In this document: one piece after another, positions 44,201-52,127 of the stretch | Position numbering within the stretch: position 1 is the first letter of the stretch | Layout of the letters: every line of letters begins with the position of its first letter | NCBI RefSeq assembly: GCF_030845175.1 | Contig: NZ_CP132542.1 | Span: 3,693,501 to 3,757,500, forward strand | DNA length: 64,000 nucleotides | Direction of reading: 5' to 3' | Source: Coralliovum pocilloporae | GTDB taxonomy: Bacteria; Pseudomonadota; Alphaproteobacteria; Rhizobiales; Cohaesibacteraceae | Notes under the pieces: model-generated | Database searches by the model: none | Told to the model about the DNA's origin: nothing | The model's input: only the letters and a program-made list of their open reading frames with translations | Position numbers and translations under genes: made by a program

Positions 44201-47200
44201 GGCGGAGCATTCAGGGCCGTCACCCGGAGGTCGAACGGCAGGTTGCCGCCTGCATCGGTCAGCTGCTGAAGGTTTGATGGCAGAGGCCAGAGGCTGGGCT
44301 CACCCGGCGCATGATCCGCATTGCCTGCCGCTGCCGGCAGTGTCGGCCGGACGCCCGCCTGCCAGTGCTGAGTGACCTGGAAATTATAGTGGACCTTGGT
44401 GTCTTCGTAATTGCTGAGGACCTGGGGGGCGCTGGCATTCAGTGTCACGGTTTTGGATGGCAGTGAATTGCCGAATGTGGCGTGATCAATGGTCAGCGTG
44501 ATATCGGTCAGGGTTCCCGTTGCCAGCAACTGGCCTGCCCGGATGGTCTCAAGGTTCTGCAGGCCCGGATTGTGAGCCAGAAGCTCCTCTGCGACTGTGG
44601 CGTTGGGCTGAGTGTTGACGGTCGCTGCGGAAAAGCTGATCCAGTCGGCTGAGGAATGGCTGAGTGTCACATCAACCGGCGTGGTTGACGGATCCGTCCA
44701 GCCTGTTTGTTGTCCGGTGAGATCAACAATGCCGTAGAGCGAGCCGGTGAAATCCCCGGCCAGCACCTGAGCTGGTGTCAGGCCGGTGAATGTGGTGTCA
44801 TCAGGGGCGGGCACGCGCAGGCCATGGGCGAGGAAGTTCGACACCTGCATGGCCACCGTATTGAGCTGGCCTGTTGTCTTCAGGGCCGTGACGAACTGGT
44901 CCACCGGCAGAGCAGGCACATCGCGGATGGTCAGCCCTGCATTGCCTTCGAACAGGCCGGTCAGATTCTCAAGGATCGGCACCAGATCCGCAATCGCCAG
45001 ATCATAGGCATCAGAAAGGGTCTGAAGTGTCTGGTCCTTCGGCAGTTTTGCGGTAAACGGCGCAACCCAGGCGGCGTGCAGCGGCGTCAGGACGTCCTCA
45101 GTCAGATTGTTGGTGATGAGATCGTTCAGGGCGAGCCCCGGGAAGGTGGTGCCCGCCAGCATGTCCAGCGTATCGGTTGAGGTGATCGTGTGGTCCATCG
45201 CCGGAATGGTGACAGGGCTTGTCACCGCCGGATTGGTGGCATTGTCCATGGCCTGGAAGCGGGCAAATGTGGCCGCGATGGTGGCCAGCGTGTCACCCGT
45301 GTGCACCGTATAGGTGCTGCTTGCCGGGGTGGAGTTCAGATAGGCGGTCGGAATGGACAAGGGCGCGCTGGATGGGGACAGGGTGTCCCAGTTCACATTC
45401 GGATTGAGCGTGGAAATCGCCTGCTCGTACCAGTCGAGATTGGGGGCGCCCGTAACCCCTTCATTGCGCACCTTGAAGAAGGCGGTGATGAAATGCTGGG
45501 TATCTCCGGCCACCGGCTGATAGGTGAAGGCGGGGATCTTCAGCTTTGTGCCCTCGCGGAGGAAGCCCTGGACGCTCTTGTTGGCAGTGCCGATCTGCAG
45601 ACCGGTGAGCGGATGAGCCGGGTCCACAAACGGAATGGCTGTGGCCACTTCGTTCAGTGTCTGGCCGGACCGGACCTGATAGGCCAGACGCGGCATGGCG
45701 ATCTGGAGATCTTCCGCCAGCTTCACCCCCGTATTGTCTTCGGCAATCGACAGGGCGGTCACGCCGACAGGGATATTGACATCCAGACTGTCACCGCGTG
45801 CGGCCAGCGGGTTCATGTCCGCCAGTGTCTGCGGGTGATGACCAGTAAAGAGGGCGAGGTCGGCCAGCGTCTGGCCGCGGGACAGCCGGGCTCTGGCTGT
45901 CAGGGTCGGGAACCCGCCTGCAAGGGTCTTGAGACTTGGCCCGTTCGTCTGGGGATAGGTGTAAGGGTAGTTCTGTAAAAGGGCGACAGCATTCTGCAAG
46001 GCCGCCTGGGTCAGAAGCAGGAAATACTCGCTGAAAATCAGCTCGGCCAGACTGGCGGTGCCGCCCGCACCGGCCCCGCTGCCTGATTGTGTGCTGCCCG
46101 AGACCGATGGTGCGTCAGCCACGCTCTGGGTGGCATTGGTCATCAGCTGTTTGAAGTAGGCCGCGAGATTGGTGGCATAGGCCGTTGATGTGGGATTGTG
46201 GCTGGCAAAATCGATGTTGGTGGTCACCGTACCCTGTACGAGCCTTGCCGAGATTTCCGGACAGACCGGCACGAATGTTCCGCTGGATGCGGCAATTGTG
46301 CCGGGCTGGGTGCCCTGCGGATAGGCGATGATGTCCAGATGCAGGCTGTCACTCATGAAGGATGAGAGATTGCTGTAGGCGAAGGTTCGCTGCTGGAAAT
46401 CAGGGTCGGAAGTTTCTTTCAGCAGATCCTCAAGCTGCAGCAGGCTGAGCGGATCGGTGCCGGTCTTACCGGCCCCCGCCTGGGCCGCCCAGCGGAAAAA
46501 GGCCTCCACCATGGATGCCAGAGGCGGGTCGCCGCTTGCGTCCAGATGATGCACGTGATCAAGGCTGTGCGCCCCACTCTGAACATGGCCGTGAGCCTGC
46601 GGGTTCACCGCATTTTCTGCAATGAAGCCGAGCACGATCTCGGTCTGGTTGCCATTGCTGGCCCCTGTGTGACCATAGAGGCTTGCCGGATCGGCAACAG
46701 TGAACATGGGCAGGAACTGGACCCGCGCCGTCTTGTGCTGGCCTGCACCGAACACAGGCACCGGCGTCCAGGTATCCGCGCTTGGGGCGTTGAACGCCAT
46801 CTCCGGCATCAGCAGGGATGTGCGCATATGCTTGATCTGGTGCAGGCTGCGATGATCGGGATGCTGCATCAGGCCTGGCAGATAGTGGCGGGCATGGCGC
46901 AGGCGCGTCAGCCTCAGGCGCGGCTTCTGGCTGCGCTGTTGCCTCAGCCGCGGTGTATGGTGGTCGCTATGGCCAAGACTGACAAAGGCAATTGCGTCCC
47001 GGTTTTCGTGATGGGACGCGAGGCGCTCGTTCTGGGTGCCGACAATCCATGGCGTGGCTGTGGCGCTGCCGATTTTGAAGCTCTCCTCAATCGTCAGACT
47101 GAAGCTGAAATGGACCGTGACGAACAGCACCTTGACGCTGGCTTTGGCGGTGACCTCGACTTTTAGTTCCACATCGGATGGCTTGTGGGCTTCCAGAACC

Positions 47201-50200
47201 AGCGTGACGCTGGCTCTGGCCACAATGCTGACGGACGCCTTGATAACGACGAAGTCCACCGAACCATAGAGCGTCCCGACGATACCTGCGGTGCCCTGGA
47301 CCCAGAAATAGAAGCCCGGATCTGAAGCTTTGTCATAGGGGTTGAATGGTGCAAAGACGCCTTCGAAAATGCCGTAGACTTCCACCTTCAGCCCGGCTTT
47401 CAGCGGCCCGGCCTGGAAGTCCTTGCCAAGGCCGACAGACAGCCCGACACCGGCCTCGATCACCGGGTCGAACTCGCCATTGGTGATCAGCGGCACCCGG
47501 TCTGATGTGGCTCCGGTCAGATAGGCGAAATAGAGCCCGCCCTCGCCGATGAACGGGAAGACCTCGACCGCAAAGGCGATGGAGAAATCCTGATTGTGCG
47601 GGAAGCCCAGATCGACGCGGAAATTGCCATTGGTAAAGATATCCACGTGAATAATGCCGAGCGTGACGCTGACTTCGCCGAATTCCAGATGGCGGAACAT
47701 GTCCGGCACGCGCAGATCGACCGACAATTCTCCGATATCGTCCGAGATCTTCCTGTAGAGCAGCTCAAACCGCAGGCCGTTGAGTGCTCCGCCCCGTTCA
47801 CCGGAAACCTTGATCAGCGCCCCGTAGATTGTGGGGTCGAAGAACACTGCTGACAGGGACAGGGTGTCGAGAACGGTGGCGTCCAGTCCGAACATCCATG
47901 TGCTGTTGCCGCTGTATCGGAGGCTGGCGGCCTTGGGGTCCGTCAGCGGATTGCCGCCACCGGTGACCGGCTGCATGGATGCTTTCAGTGCCGTTATCAC
48001 CTTCTCGACTGTATCAAGCTCGCTTGCAGGTACCGACAGGGCAATATGCTGGCCCATGCCCACATAACGGAGGTCGATCAGTTTTGGCCCCTTGCCGGGA
48101 ACCTCCGGTGCCTCGTCATTCAGCACATCCCAGCTGAGCGGGTCATCATTGGTGCCGAAGGGCTGACCGAGAAACTGGCCGTAAAGCTGTACATAGACTT
48201 TCCCCTCGCCATTGACGCTCTTGTAGAGGAGGCCGATCTTGTCGAACTTGGCAAAGGTCAGGTCCAGGTTGAGGCGATAGTCCACCTCCACATCCGATGT
48301 GGTGAGATTGACCACCAGCTCCAGGTTCTTGAAGTTGATCTGGTAGAGAATATCCCACGGAGCGGACAGGGTGCGATGCTCGCCGGGCAGGGCCAGATTG
48401 ATGAGATATTCGATGATCTCGCCAAAGGACAGGTCACCCAGCCGGATGGTCAGGAAGGTGTTCTTGGTGGTGCCCTTGACCACCTTCTGGGTGACGGTGG
48501 CCTGAATGCCCCGCTGCTTGTACCAGATGCCGAAGCTGAGAGCCGAATTGTCGGGGGCGAACTGATAGGCGGCTGAAATCAGCAGATTGAACAGCGAGAA
48601 TGTGCCTTTCACCTCGCCGGAAATGACCCATTCATTACTGGCCTGGCTCACGTCAAGAGAGACCGGCAGAGCGGTGATGTCCTCATAGGTGAGCGCCTGC
48701 GGAGCCGAGTGGTGAGGCTGGTGCTGGATGGTCCCTGGCGGTTGGTGAGGTCGAGACAGGCGCGGGTTCTGCTGCTGGCCTTTTGTGCCTGTCAGCGACA
48801 GGGAGGCGGTCAGCTTGAAGGTCGGGCTGTTCTGGTCGTTGAAGATCTTGAAATCCCAGGCCAGTGACATGCTGCCGTCAAAAGTGTAGCGGAGCGGATT
48901 GTTGCTTTTGTCTGTCGCCAGCGTCGCCTGCAACTTGTCGACCACCAGATCTGGCACGCCGTAAGACCTGCCGGGGATCGGGCCGTTCGGATACATGAGT
49001 GCAGTCAGCAGCTTGGTGATGCTCAGCGAGCTGCCCCGAACAAGGCCGCCCGCAAACCCCCAGCCGTAGTCATTGCCGGGTGAGGTGCCGGTGAAATAGA
49101 ACTTGGCCTGATCGATATGGGTAAAGGCGGTCAGCGAGCCCTGCAGCAACTGGCCGTCATAGTCGATATCAAAACTGATGCCATCAAAGCCGAGGTCAAT
49201 CAGGGCCCCGCCATTGGCCTGTCCGAGGCTGATGCTCCAGTCAGTGAAGATATCGGTGCCGAAGCCGAAGGCACCGGTGTGGATGTTGACCGACATGTCC
49301 AGCCGGGTGATTTCCATGTCGATGGGCGGTGTGTAGGTCTTGCCTGTGAGTTTCTGCATGACAGAGGCCATCAGCGCGGCCATGGAGACGGTCATGTCTG
49401 GCTCCAGGCTGGCCGTCAGGTCAAGCCGGGGAATGCCCAGCGCGGCCACCATCTGCACTTCCTCAACAATGGAGAAATGCGTGTAGAGTTCACCGTTTGC
49501 CTGCGGCGCAAGCCCGTCGATGAACTGGATGCTCATGAAAGCACCGACCTCGGAGACGGTGAGAATGTCATTGGGCAGAAGCGGCCAGGAGCCCACATTC
49601 ATGGCCACGTCGAACGTCAGATTGCTGACGGTGGGCAGACCGGAGCCATCGGAGACATAGAGCGTCATCGACAATTGCTTCAGCTCAAGCGAGACTGCTG
49701 CAGGCACGGCGGCCGGAACCAGGGCCCCGAGATTGATACCACCGGTAAGGCTGTTGAGGTCTGACCAGGAGGACAGCGGCACAGAGGCTCCGGTGGTGGC
49801 CAGTGTGTATGAATCGCTTTGCGGCAGAAGCGACAGGGTGAAGGCCAGCGGTGCGCCACTGCCAAAGGCGAGACTGGCCGTCAGATGGGCCGAGGCAAAG
49901 GGGCGCTTGGTGGTGGTCTTGCCCGGATTGTTCGGGTCGTAATAGGGCAGCTCCTTGTATTCGCTCGTGAGGTTGGCCCCGAACTGAAGTTTCAGCCCGG
50001 CAAGGGTGATTGGTGTGCTCCCCGCGGGACCAAGACTGACTTCCGGCATGTCGCCTGCGGTCAGGTTGACTGGTCCGGCCACTGTCTGGCTGTCTTCTGT
50101 CACCAGCAGCGGCTGGGCCATGGCCAGTGCGCCTGTCAGTTTCAGTCGCCCTTTGAAATTGATGCCGGGTGTTGTCACCAGCGGATAATCGGTGACAGTC

Positions 50201-50631
50201 ACAGCCGTGCTGGTGAGCAGGAAGAAGGAGGACTGGAACTTGACCTCTGCAAGACTTGTCGGCCCGAGCCCTGCAAGGCTCTCGGTCAGCGTCCAGCCGC
50301 CCGCGCTTGCAGGCACATCGGCACTGAGGACGAGCTGGGGATTGCCGTTTGCATCCACCGAGAAATTGGCCGTGACCGACAAGACGGTCTGTGTGCCGCC
50401 ACCGGACCAGGGAAACAGCGTCGCGCTGCCCTGATAGCGGATGATGTTGGCCGTTGGCGGGGCGGGGAAGGTCTGGACACTGGTCAGTGACAGGGTTGCG
50501 CCTGCCAGCGTATCGGTCAACAGGCGATGGATATCGGTCCAGCCGGTAATGGATGTGGCGGGTATGGTCAGCGTCTTGCCGGATGTGTTCTGGAACGGCT
50601 GAAGGGCGGTGTAGAGTTGCTGGATATCCAT
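38269..50631 (-). CDS. Giant 4120-aa protein with many degenerate LysM-like repeats
   Basis: One uninterrupted frame of 12.4 kb. No signal peptide or membrane helix is apparent. Residues 1-1200 are beta-rich repeats of unknown type (possibly a DUF6603-like region; not verified), with a Gln/His-rich linker near residue 615-645. Residues about 1204-1275 form an Arg/His-rich linker (HHENRD, LRLTRLRHARH). From about 1580 to 2030 and 2640 to 3560 there are at least fifteen LysM-like units of 45-55 aa with (S/T)G(Q/D)TL at the start and LIxxGxxLxIP-like ends (for example SGQTLNEVAT, HTGDTLATIA, SQGKTLSDYA, SGMTFGGIAS). Residues 2040-2600 and 3560-4120 look like globular beta domains. It ends the five-gene unit, 8 bp after the nuclease gene. 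Function unknown; LysM-like repeats suggest binding of peptidoglycan, chitin or another glycan. Confidence 0.85.
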   Translation of the reverse strand: MDIQQLYTALQPFQNTSGKTLTIPATSITGWTDIHRLLTDTLAGATLSLTSVQTFPAPPTANIIRYQGSATLFPWSGGGTQTVLSVTANFSVDANGNPQLVLSADVPASAGGWTLTESLAGLGPTSLAEVKFQSSFFLLTSTAVTVTDYPLVTTPGINFKGRLKLTGALAMAQPLLVTEDSQTVAGPVNLTAGDMPEVSLGPAGSTPITLAGLKLQFGANLTSEYKELPYYDPNNPGKTTTKRPFASAHLTASLAFGSGAPLAFTLSLLPQSDSYTLATTGASVPLSSWSDLNSLTGGINLGALVPAAVPAAVSLELKQLSMTLYVSDGSGLPTVSNLTFDVAMNVGSWPLLPNDILTVSEVGAFMSIQFIDGLAPQANGELYTHFSIVEEVQMVAALGIPRLDLTASLEPDMTVSMAALMASVMQKLTGKTYTPPIDMEITRLDMSVNIHTGAFGFGTDIFTDWSISLGQANGGALIDLGFDGISFDIDYDGQLLQGSLTAFTHIDQAKFYFTGTSPGNDYGWGFAGGLVRGSSLSITKLLTALMYPNGPIPGRSYGVPDLVVDKLQATLATDKSNNPLRYTFDGSMSLAWDFKIFNDQNSPTFKLTASLSLTGTKGQQQNPRLSRPHQPPGTIQHQPHHSAPQALTYEDITALPVSLDVSQASNEWVISGEVKGTFSLFNLLISAAYQFAPDNSALSFGIWYKQRGIQATVTQKVVKGTTKNTFLTIRLGDLSFGEIIEYLINLALPGEHRTLSAPWDILYQINFKNLELVVNLTTSDVEVDYRLNLDLTFAKFDKIGLLYKSVNGEGKVYVQLYGQFLGQPFGTNDDPLSWDVLNDEAPEVPGKGPKLIDLRYVGMGQHIALSVPASELDTVEKVITALKASMQPVTGGGNPLTDPKAASLRYSGNSTWMFGLDATVLDTLSLSAVFFDPTIYGALIKVSGERGGALNGLRFELLYRKISDDIGELSVDLRVPDMFRHLEFGEVSVTLGIIHVDIFTNGNFRVDLGFPHNQDFSIAFAVEVFPFIGEGGLYFAYLTGATSDRVPLITNGEFDPVIEAGVGLSVGLGKDFQAGPLKAGLKVEVYGIFEGVFAPFNPYDKASDPGFYFWVQGTAGIVGTLYGSVDFVVIKASVSIVARASVTLVLEAHKPSDVELKVEVTAKASVKVLFVTVHFSFSLTIEESFKIGSATATPWIVGTQNERLASHHENRDAIAFVSLGHSDHHTPRLRQQRSQKPRLRLTRLRHARHYLPGLMQHPDHRSLHQIKHMRTSLLMPEMAFNAPSADTWTPVPVFGAGQHKTARVQFLPMFTVADPASLYGHTGASNGNQTEIVLGFIAENAVNPQAHGHVQSGAHSLDHVHHLDASGDPPLASMVEAFFRWAAQAGAGKTGTDPLSLLQLEDLLKETSDPDFQQRTFAYSNLSSFMSDSLHLDIIAYPQGTQPGTIAASSGTFVPVCPEISARLVQGTVTTNIDFASHNPTSTAYATNLAAYFKQLMTNATQSVADAPSVSGSTQSGSGAGAGGTASLAELIFSEYFLLLTQAALQNAVALLQNYPYTYPQTNGPSLKTLAGGFPTLTARARLSRGQTLADLALFTGHHPQTLADMNPLAARGDSLDVNIPVGVTALSIAEDNTGVKLAEDLQIAMPRLAYQVRSGQTLNEVATAIPFVDPAHPLTGLQIGTANKSVQGFLREGTKLKIPAFTYQPVAGDTQHFITAFFKVRNEGVTGAPNLDWYEQAISTLNPNVNWDTLSPSSAPLSIPTAYLNSTPASSTYTVHTGDTLATIAATFARFQAMDNATNPAVTSPVTIPAMDHTITSTDTLDMLAGTTFPGLALNDLITNNLTEDVLTPLHAAWVAPFTAKLPKDQTLQTLSDAYDLAIADLVPILENLTGLFEGNAGLTIRDVPALPVDQFVTALKTTGQLNTVAMQVSNFLAHGLRVPAPDDTTFTGLTPAQVLAGDFTGSLYGIVDLTGQQTGWTDPSTTPVDVTLSHSSADWISFSAATVNTQPNATVAEELLAHNPGLQNLETIRAGQLLATGTLTDITLTIDHATFGNSLPSKTVTLNASAPQVLSNYEDTKVHYNFQVTQHWQAGVRPTLPAAAGNADHAPGEPSLWPLPSNLQQLTDAGGNLPFDLRVTALNAPPDDEGSALKSYAWAIQIPVALHRVTNPGASDNTSGAAAGDSPAQGDWIDGLYLCKGTDASHTDRLYQLWTYLGASATDTGNLFLLYPPNATSSTPKGYASDAVSASKTVLLKTNLSTTTRNPTVGSQAELEADALAVTPETYSAAVSAAGDFLMLLWEASVVVEGGFYLSYDADGAGLPDFVFDENGQGTIQVVCLLHSQSSSNTSGGPLMSFNNVAIVGDNVDAASSQVFGEQTGANAPTTRLATIPPGTGGFSIERTDPSSVTNPTAADLSGMLYGLIGYKLGSGGGFTASNEAIPQGPAPTAGDTHGTGDKVTYSQTISLYPRANPSARTAQSNPWLPAVTDDPYTGVSSTSMASLSFLAHDIFGNKAVISDPLSGVSVPDRYTDRLTGLSDWPGTTWDYTFSGTSPSAKLMIEGALQINSYLPGPDLSSEKALRSASAHAVKFKSAFYQLRQPGMGVAIKTSLSSANLTPPLAPLIGYLSTAYVFTSQIAGLTIKTHKVTSGQSLQVVTNTYSVPAAAFLKDNIDRPISSLFASSITLPRFEQVKHNETLNAFATRVNVSAATLLSQWHNTDVTVIPSGTDLAIPATTGTLSQGKTLSDYAAASKCSLGDLGRANKDVTGLISDGLTLFVGTKSVTSQNATFTSLVSDFANQGVTTTIEEIAVSNKLIVDLFNPAHTPATYAVDRRVTDKDQTISQVVTDLFGGNTATFISLNGDLPGMMTQDSRMQTGSSSETVPAGESLRGYLAQAGGVTLADFTAANLTSTMTTDSLLILPALLDAGALAAVPYGIQSGMTFGGIASKFGVTADALAGQVETIGGLFIPGQTITVSGSGNVTTTAEDSLASLLPRFPTSTPTLAQLVSAIQAQTGLMQEGSQMVCPAPLASQAGSGSALSLTTLATAFLTASQSDAIRLAKANGALDGFLKQGANYTISNHTFTVGPSQTLANSLALVNATLGQAMDYDAFLTALLGQAIVNPSAKVLLPAPALSFGGALPASPAVTSVISQLQTSVILTRPANEIDTNFTQITEVGTSTSPIPPKSKGVPASLTDFATALGTAYGGALWCSTGPTDTALANRGNQRQYAVHFGASGQPSSVKTIRKVKLGENTPAPGYLALPPLATSLISREASIRTYQSGQNPPFSQDASATVFQSIDVMDWVVDFLATLDLLLSPAYASPAYEITKAAAGSDTFNALTTAKGVLATAIAGQLTPIEQSGAAIDAQAARSAIEQQLRANLSQGYQTDAVIQVPATVEADFATTGSDKGGHRLSGQINAPGHSLSTTTTLQSLATEFSISLEGVIELLAATPNILETGQTLNLNNKQWHIAAHDTLAIGMTTLAATAAQFATAFKDTKPLFRDGTSLTVDGYTAKTVFGSTLTSMANALDVSLRYLALANMDVDGLLTGTVYLRGTSVTITPATSSLSGLAASQSLTVEVLSGLIAEQAVLAVDVTLHTARWVPEYSLTAGKIDLASSSKALTTLLSTRNRAHYRRLFLNLSFDITALEYAVEPAQYVDGYETSKWLTFVNPLPSTPSQIGGADIDTSIGQLDIPIPLRAYPITPRLANQRAQATYKPLDIKPSDSLNERIRKAKAWSYYAAMEMQLAAQDTARITIGINFTEAPHADMLAVVKDPFDALAEFSTNAAAIKTDLTTLLTSPGDGSTTTPAKSAVLAMADLATKVSTNWGFVQNGTFSGGNGDNLVPESSYTFRMQKRTKSGANGELLLDALVLIREAGTASWGPASHVPSLGYYDAKGVLKPLKRETLGTPTPDYIFYSFQEPVPDEGKRIYVIWYDDLDVTTYQNARASLSILRNQNLVPGKETASAFVYQTPALTFSNLSVPGLRWDKSILFGSGSSTQLSSSLTTIFTAILGSPPTSARTEEKLIGRYGYRLAPDSGPLGAEDIVSLVPMFYRPLFSYSSSVVTDTQSAVTDWFSTHTPETGQTAFLSFDMQVFSGLLPSRKQPLIAFTRLDYTLT

Positions 50632-50639
50632 CTCTCACC

Positions 50640-52127
50640 TCACACCGGTATTGTCGCGACAAGCGGCAGATGGTCGCTGACAAATATGTGGTAATATTCC
50701 GCTGCCCGGCGGGCATCGGTCACAGCGCCTGCACCAAACTGGGCCCGGGTGGTGGCCCAGTTGACAAACGTGCCGCCCCAGGCCCCGGATATGATTGGTG
50801 ACCATTGATAGACAAACCCGCCGCCGTGATTGCGCTTGCGGTGGCGTTTTTCCGGTCCGGTCACGGCAGCAAACCGGGTGTCGGGTGCCGCAACGGCCCC
50901 GGCCACATGAGCCATGAAAGCGTCTGTGGCGGTGAGGCAGCCTGCATAGGCAGCCCCGCCGGCACCAGTCAGCACCGTGGGCAGGTTGATCCGCTGGGCC
51001 GTGATAACCTGGGGAGCGGTCCGTGGGAAAAAGGCCAGGTCAATCTTGTGGCGGAGATAGTCATTGGGGTCGGCTGAGATGATGGGCGTGTCATGGGCGG
51101 CGCCGGTCATCAGCTGGACTGTGGTGCGCCGGGCTGTGTCTGCTGCGGTGTGATCAGGTGCCTGGGTCGTCTGCGCGCCACCGGTAAATTGCTGGGCATG
51201 ATTGGCATTCATATAAGCGTAGTCACCGGGCCAGTCTGCCTGATCGACCGAATGGTTGAAATCACCGCCGAAAACAAACTTGGTTAGTGGAACAGTTGTG
51301 GCAGCAGTGGGAACACCAGCCGCCAGCCCGTTGGTTGCATAAACCTCGCGCGCCAGGCCTGACATGAAAGCTCCCCAGGAGGCCCGTGTCGCATTGCTCG
51401 GGGCATGGTAGGCCGCAACGGGGCAGAGTGTGTCGTGACCGTCATTCAGTTTCAGCACCACATAGGCCGGACGGCGGGACTTGTGCCACTGGACCCCCAG
51501 CACATCATAGGTCGAGGTGGGCGGATAGTTCAGCTTTGGCCAGTGATCCATCAGACCATAGACCCCGTGAGCATCGGCCTGATATGGAAAATTGTTGGCA
51601 GGAAGATAGCCGCCGGTTGCGCCGAACTTCTCAGGTCCGCCGCCAAGGGTGTTGTTGTCTGTGGGTCTGCCAAAGAGAGAAATATTCAGCGGTGAATTCC
51701 CGGCTGGAACCGTGCCGCTGGCAATCTGGTTCAGCCCCTGAAGCATGTCAAAGCGGGCGGCCTGGTTGTCGCGCCAGACCACCGCATAGCCTTCCGTCCG
51801 GGCTCCGGTCATGAAGATCAGATCATCCTCTGAGGTCACGGTGTCAGTATCACTGTGGGCAACCGCACAGGCGCACCAGCTCACTTTCCAGTCCTTGCTT
51901 CCGGCAGGAAGCGGATGGTTGAGCTTGTTTCTGAGATCAGTCAGGGCGGCCTGAGGAGTGGAGGACACCTCCTGAATAAGCAGGACATCAATGTTGTTCT
52001 GCTGGATGAAGGCGGTAATGAAGGCATTGCGCATGGCATTGCTGGCTGAGCCCGGCAGGCCATTATATTTGGGGCTGCTTGATCCGTAATTCTGGATATT
52101 CCAGATGCAGACGACAACATTGGGCAT
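50640..52127 (-). CDS. Endonuclease/exonuclease/phosphatase (EEP, DNase I-like) family protein
   Basis: The 495-aa protein carries all EEP catalytic motifs: WNIQNYG (residues 9-15), the metal-binding Glu in LLIQEVSS (about 53), the His in AAYHAPSN (about 240), GGDFNHS (about 290), KIDLAFF (about 365) and the final SDHLPL (about 485). It should therefore be an active phosphodiesterase (DNase, RNase or phospho-lipid/nucleotide phosphatase). There is no signal peptide. The ATG overlaps the stop of the 1215-aa gene (TGATG) and the giant gene follows after 8 bp, so it is made as part of that operon. Inserts around residues 130-200 and 300-350 make it longer than a minimal EEP domain. Whether it acts as a toxin or a processing enzyme is open. 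Confidence 0.86.
   Translation of the reverse strand: MPNVVVCIWNIQNYGSSSPKYNGLPGSASNAMRNAFITAFIQQNNIDVLLIQEVSSTPQAALTDLRNKLNHPLPAGSKDWKVSWCACAVAHSDTDTVTSEDDLIFMTGARTEGYAVVWRDNQAARFDMLQGLNQIASGTVPAGNSPLNISLFGRPTDNNTLGGGPEKFGATGGYLPANNFPYQADAHGVYGLMDHWPKLNYPPTSTYDVLGVQWHKSRRPAYVVLKLNDGHDTLCPVAAYHAPSNATRASWGAFMSGLAREVYATNGLAAGVPTAATTVPLTKFVFGGDFNHSVDQADWPGDYAYMNANHAQQFTGGAQTTQAPDHTAADTARRTTVQLMTGAAHDTPIISADPNDYLRHKIDLAFFPRTAPQVITAQRINLPTVLTGAGGAAYAGCLTATDAFMAHVAGAVAAPDTRFAAVTGPEKRHRKRNHGGGFVYQWSPIISGAWGGTFVNWATTRAQFGAGAVTDARRAAEYYHIFVSDHLPLVATIPV

Noticed and set aside
39900-45900. CRISPR array or tandem DNA repeat
   Set aside because: The periodicity is at protein level and strongly diverged (LysM-like units). 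No exact DNA repeats with regular spacers are present.
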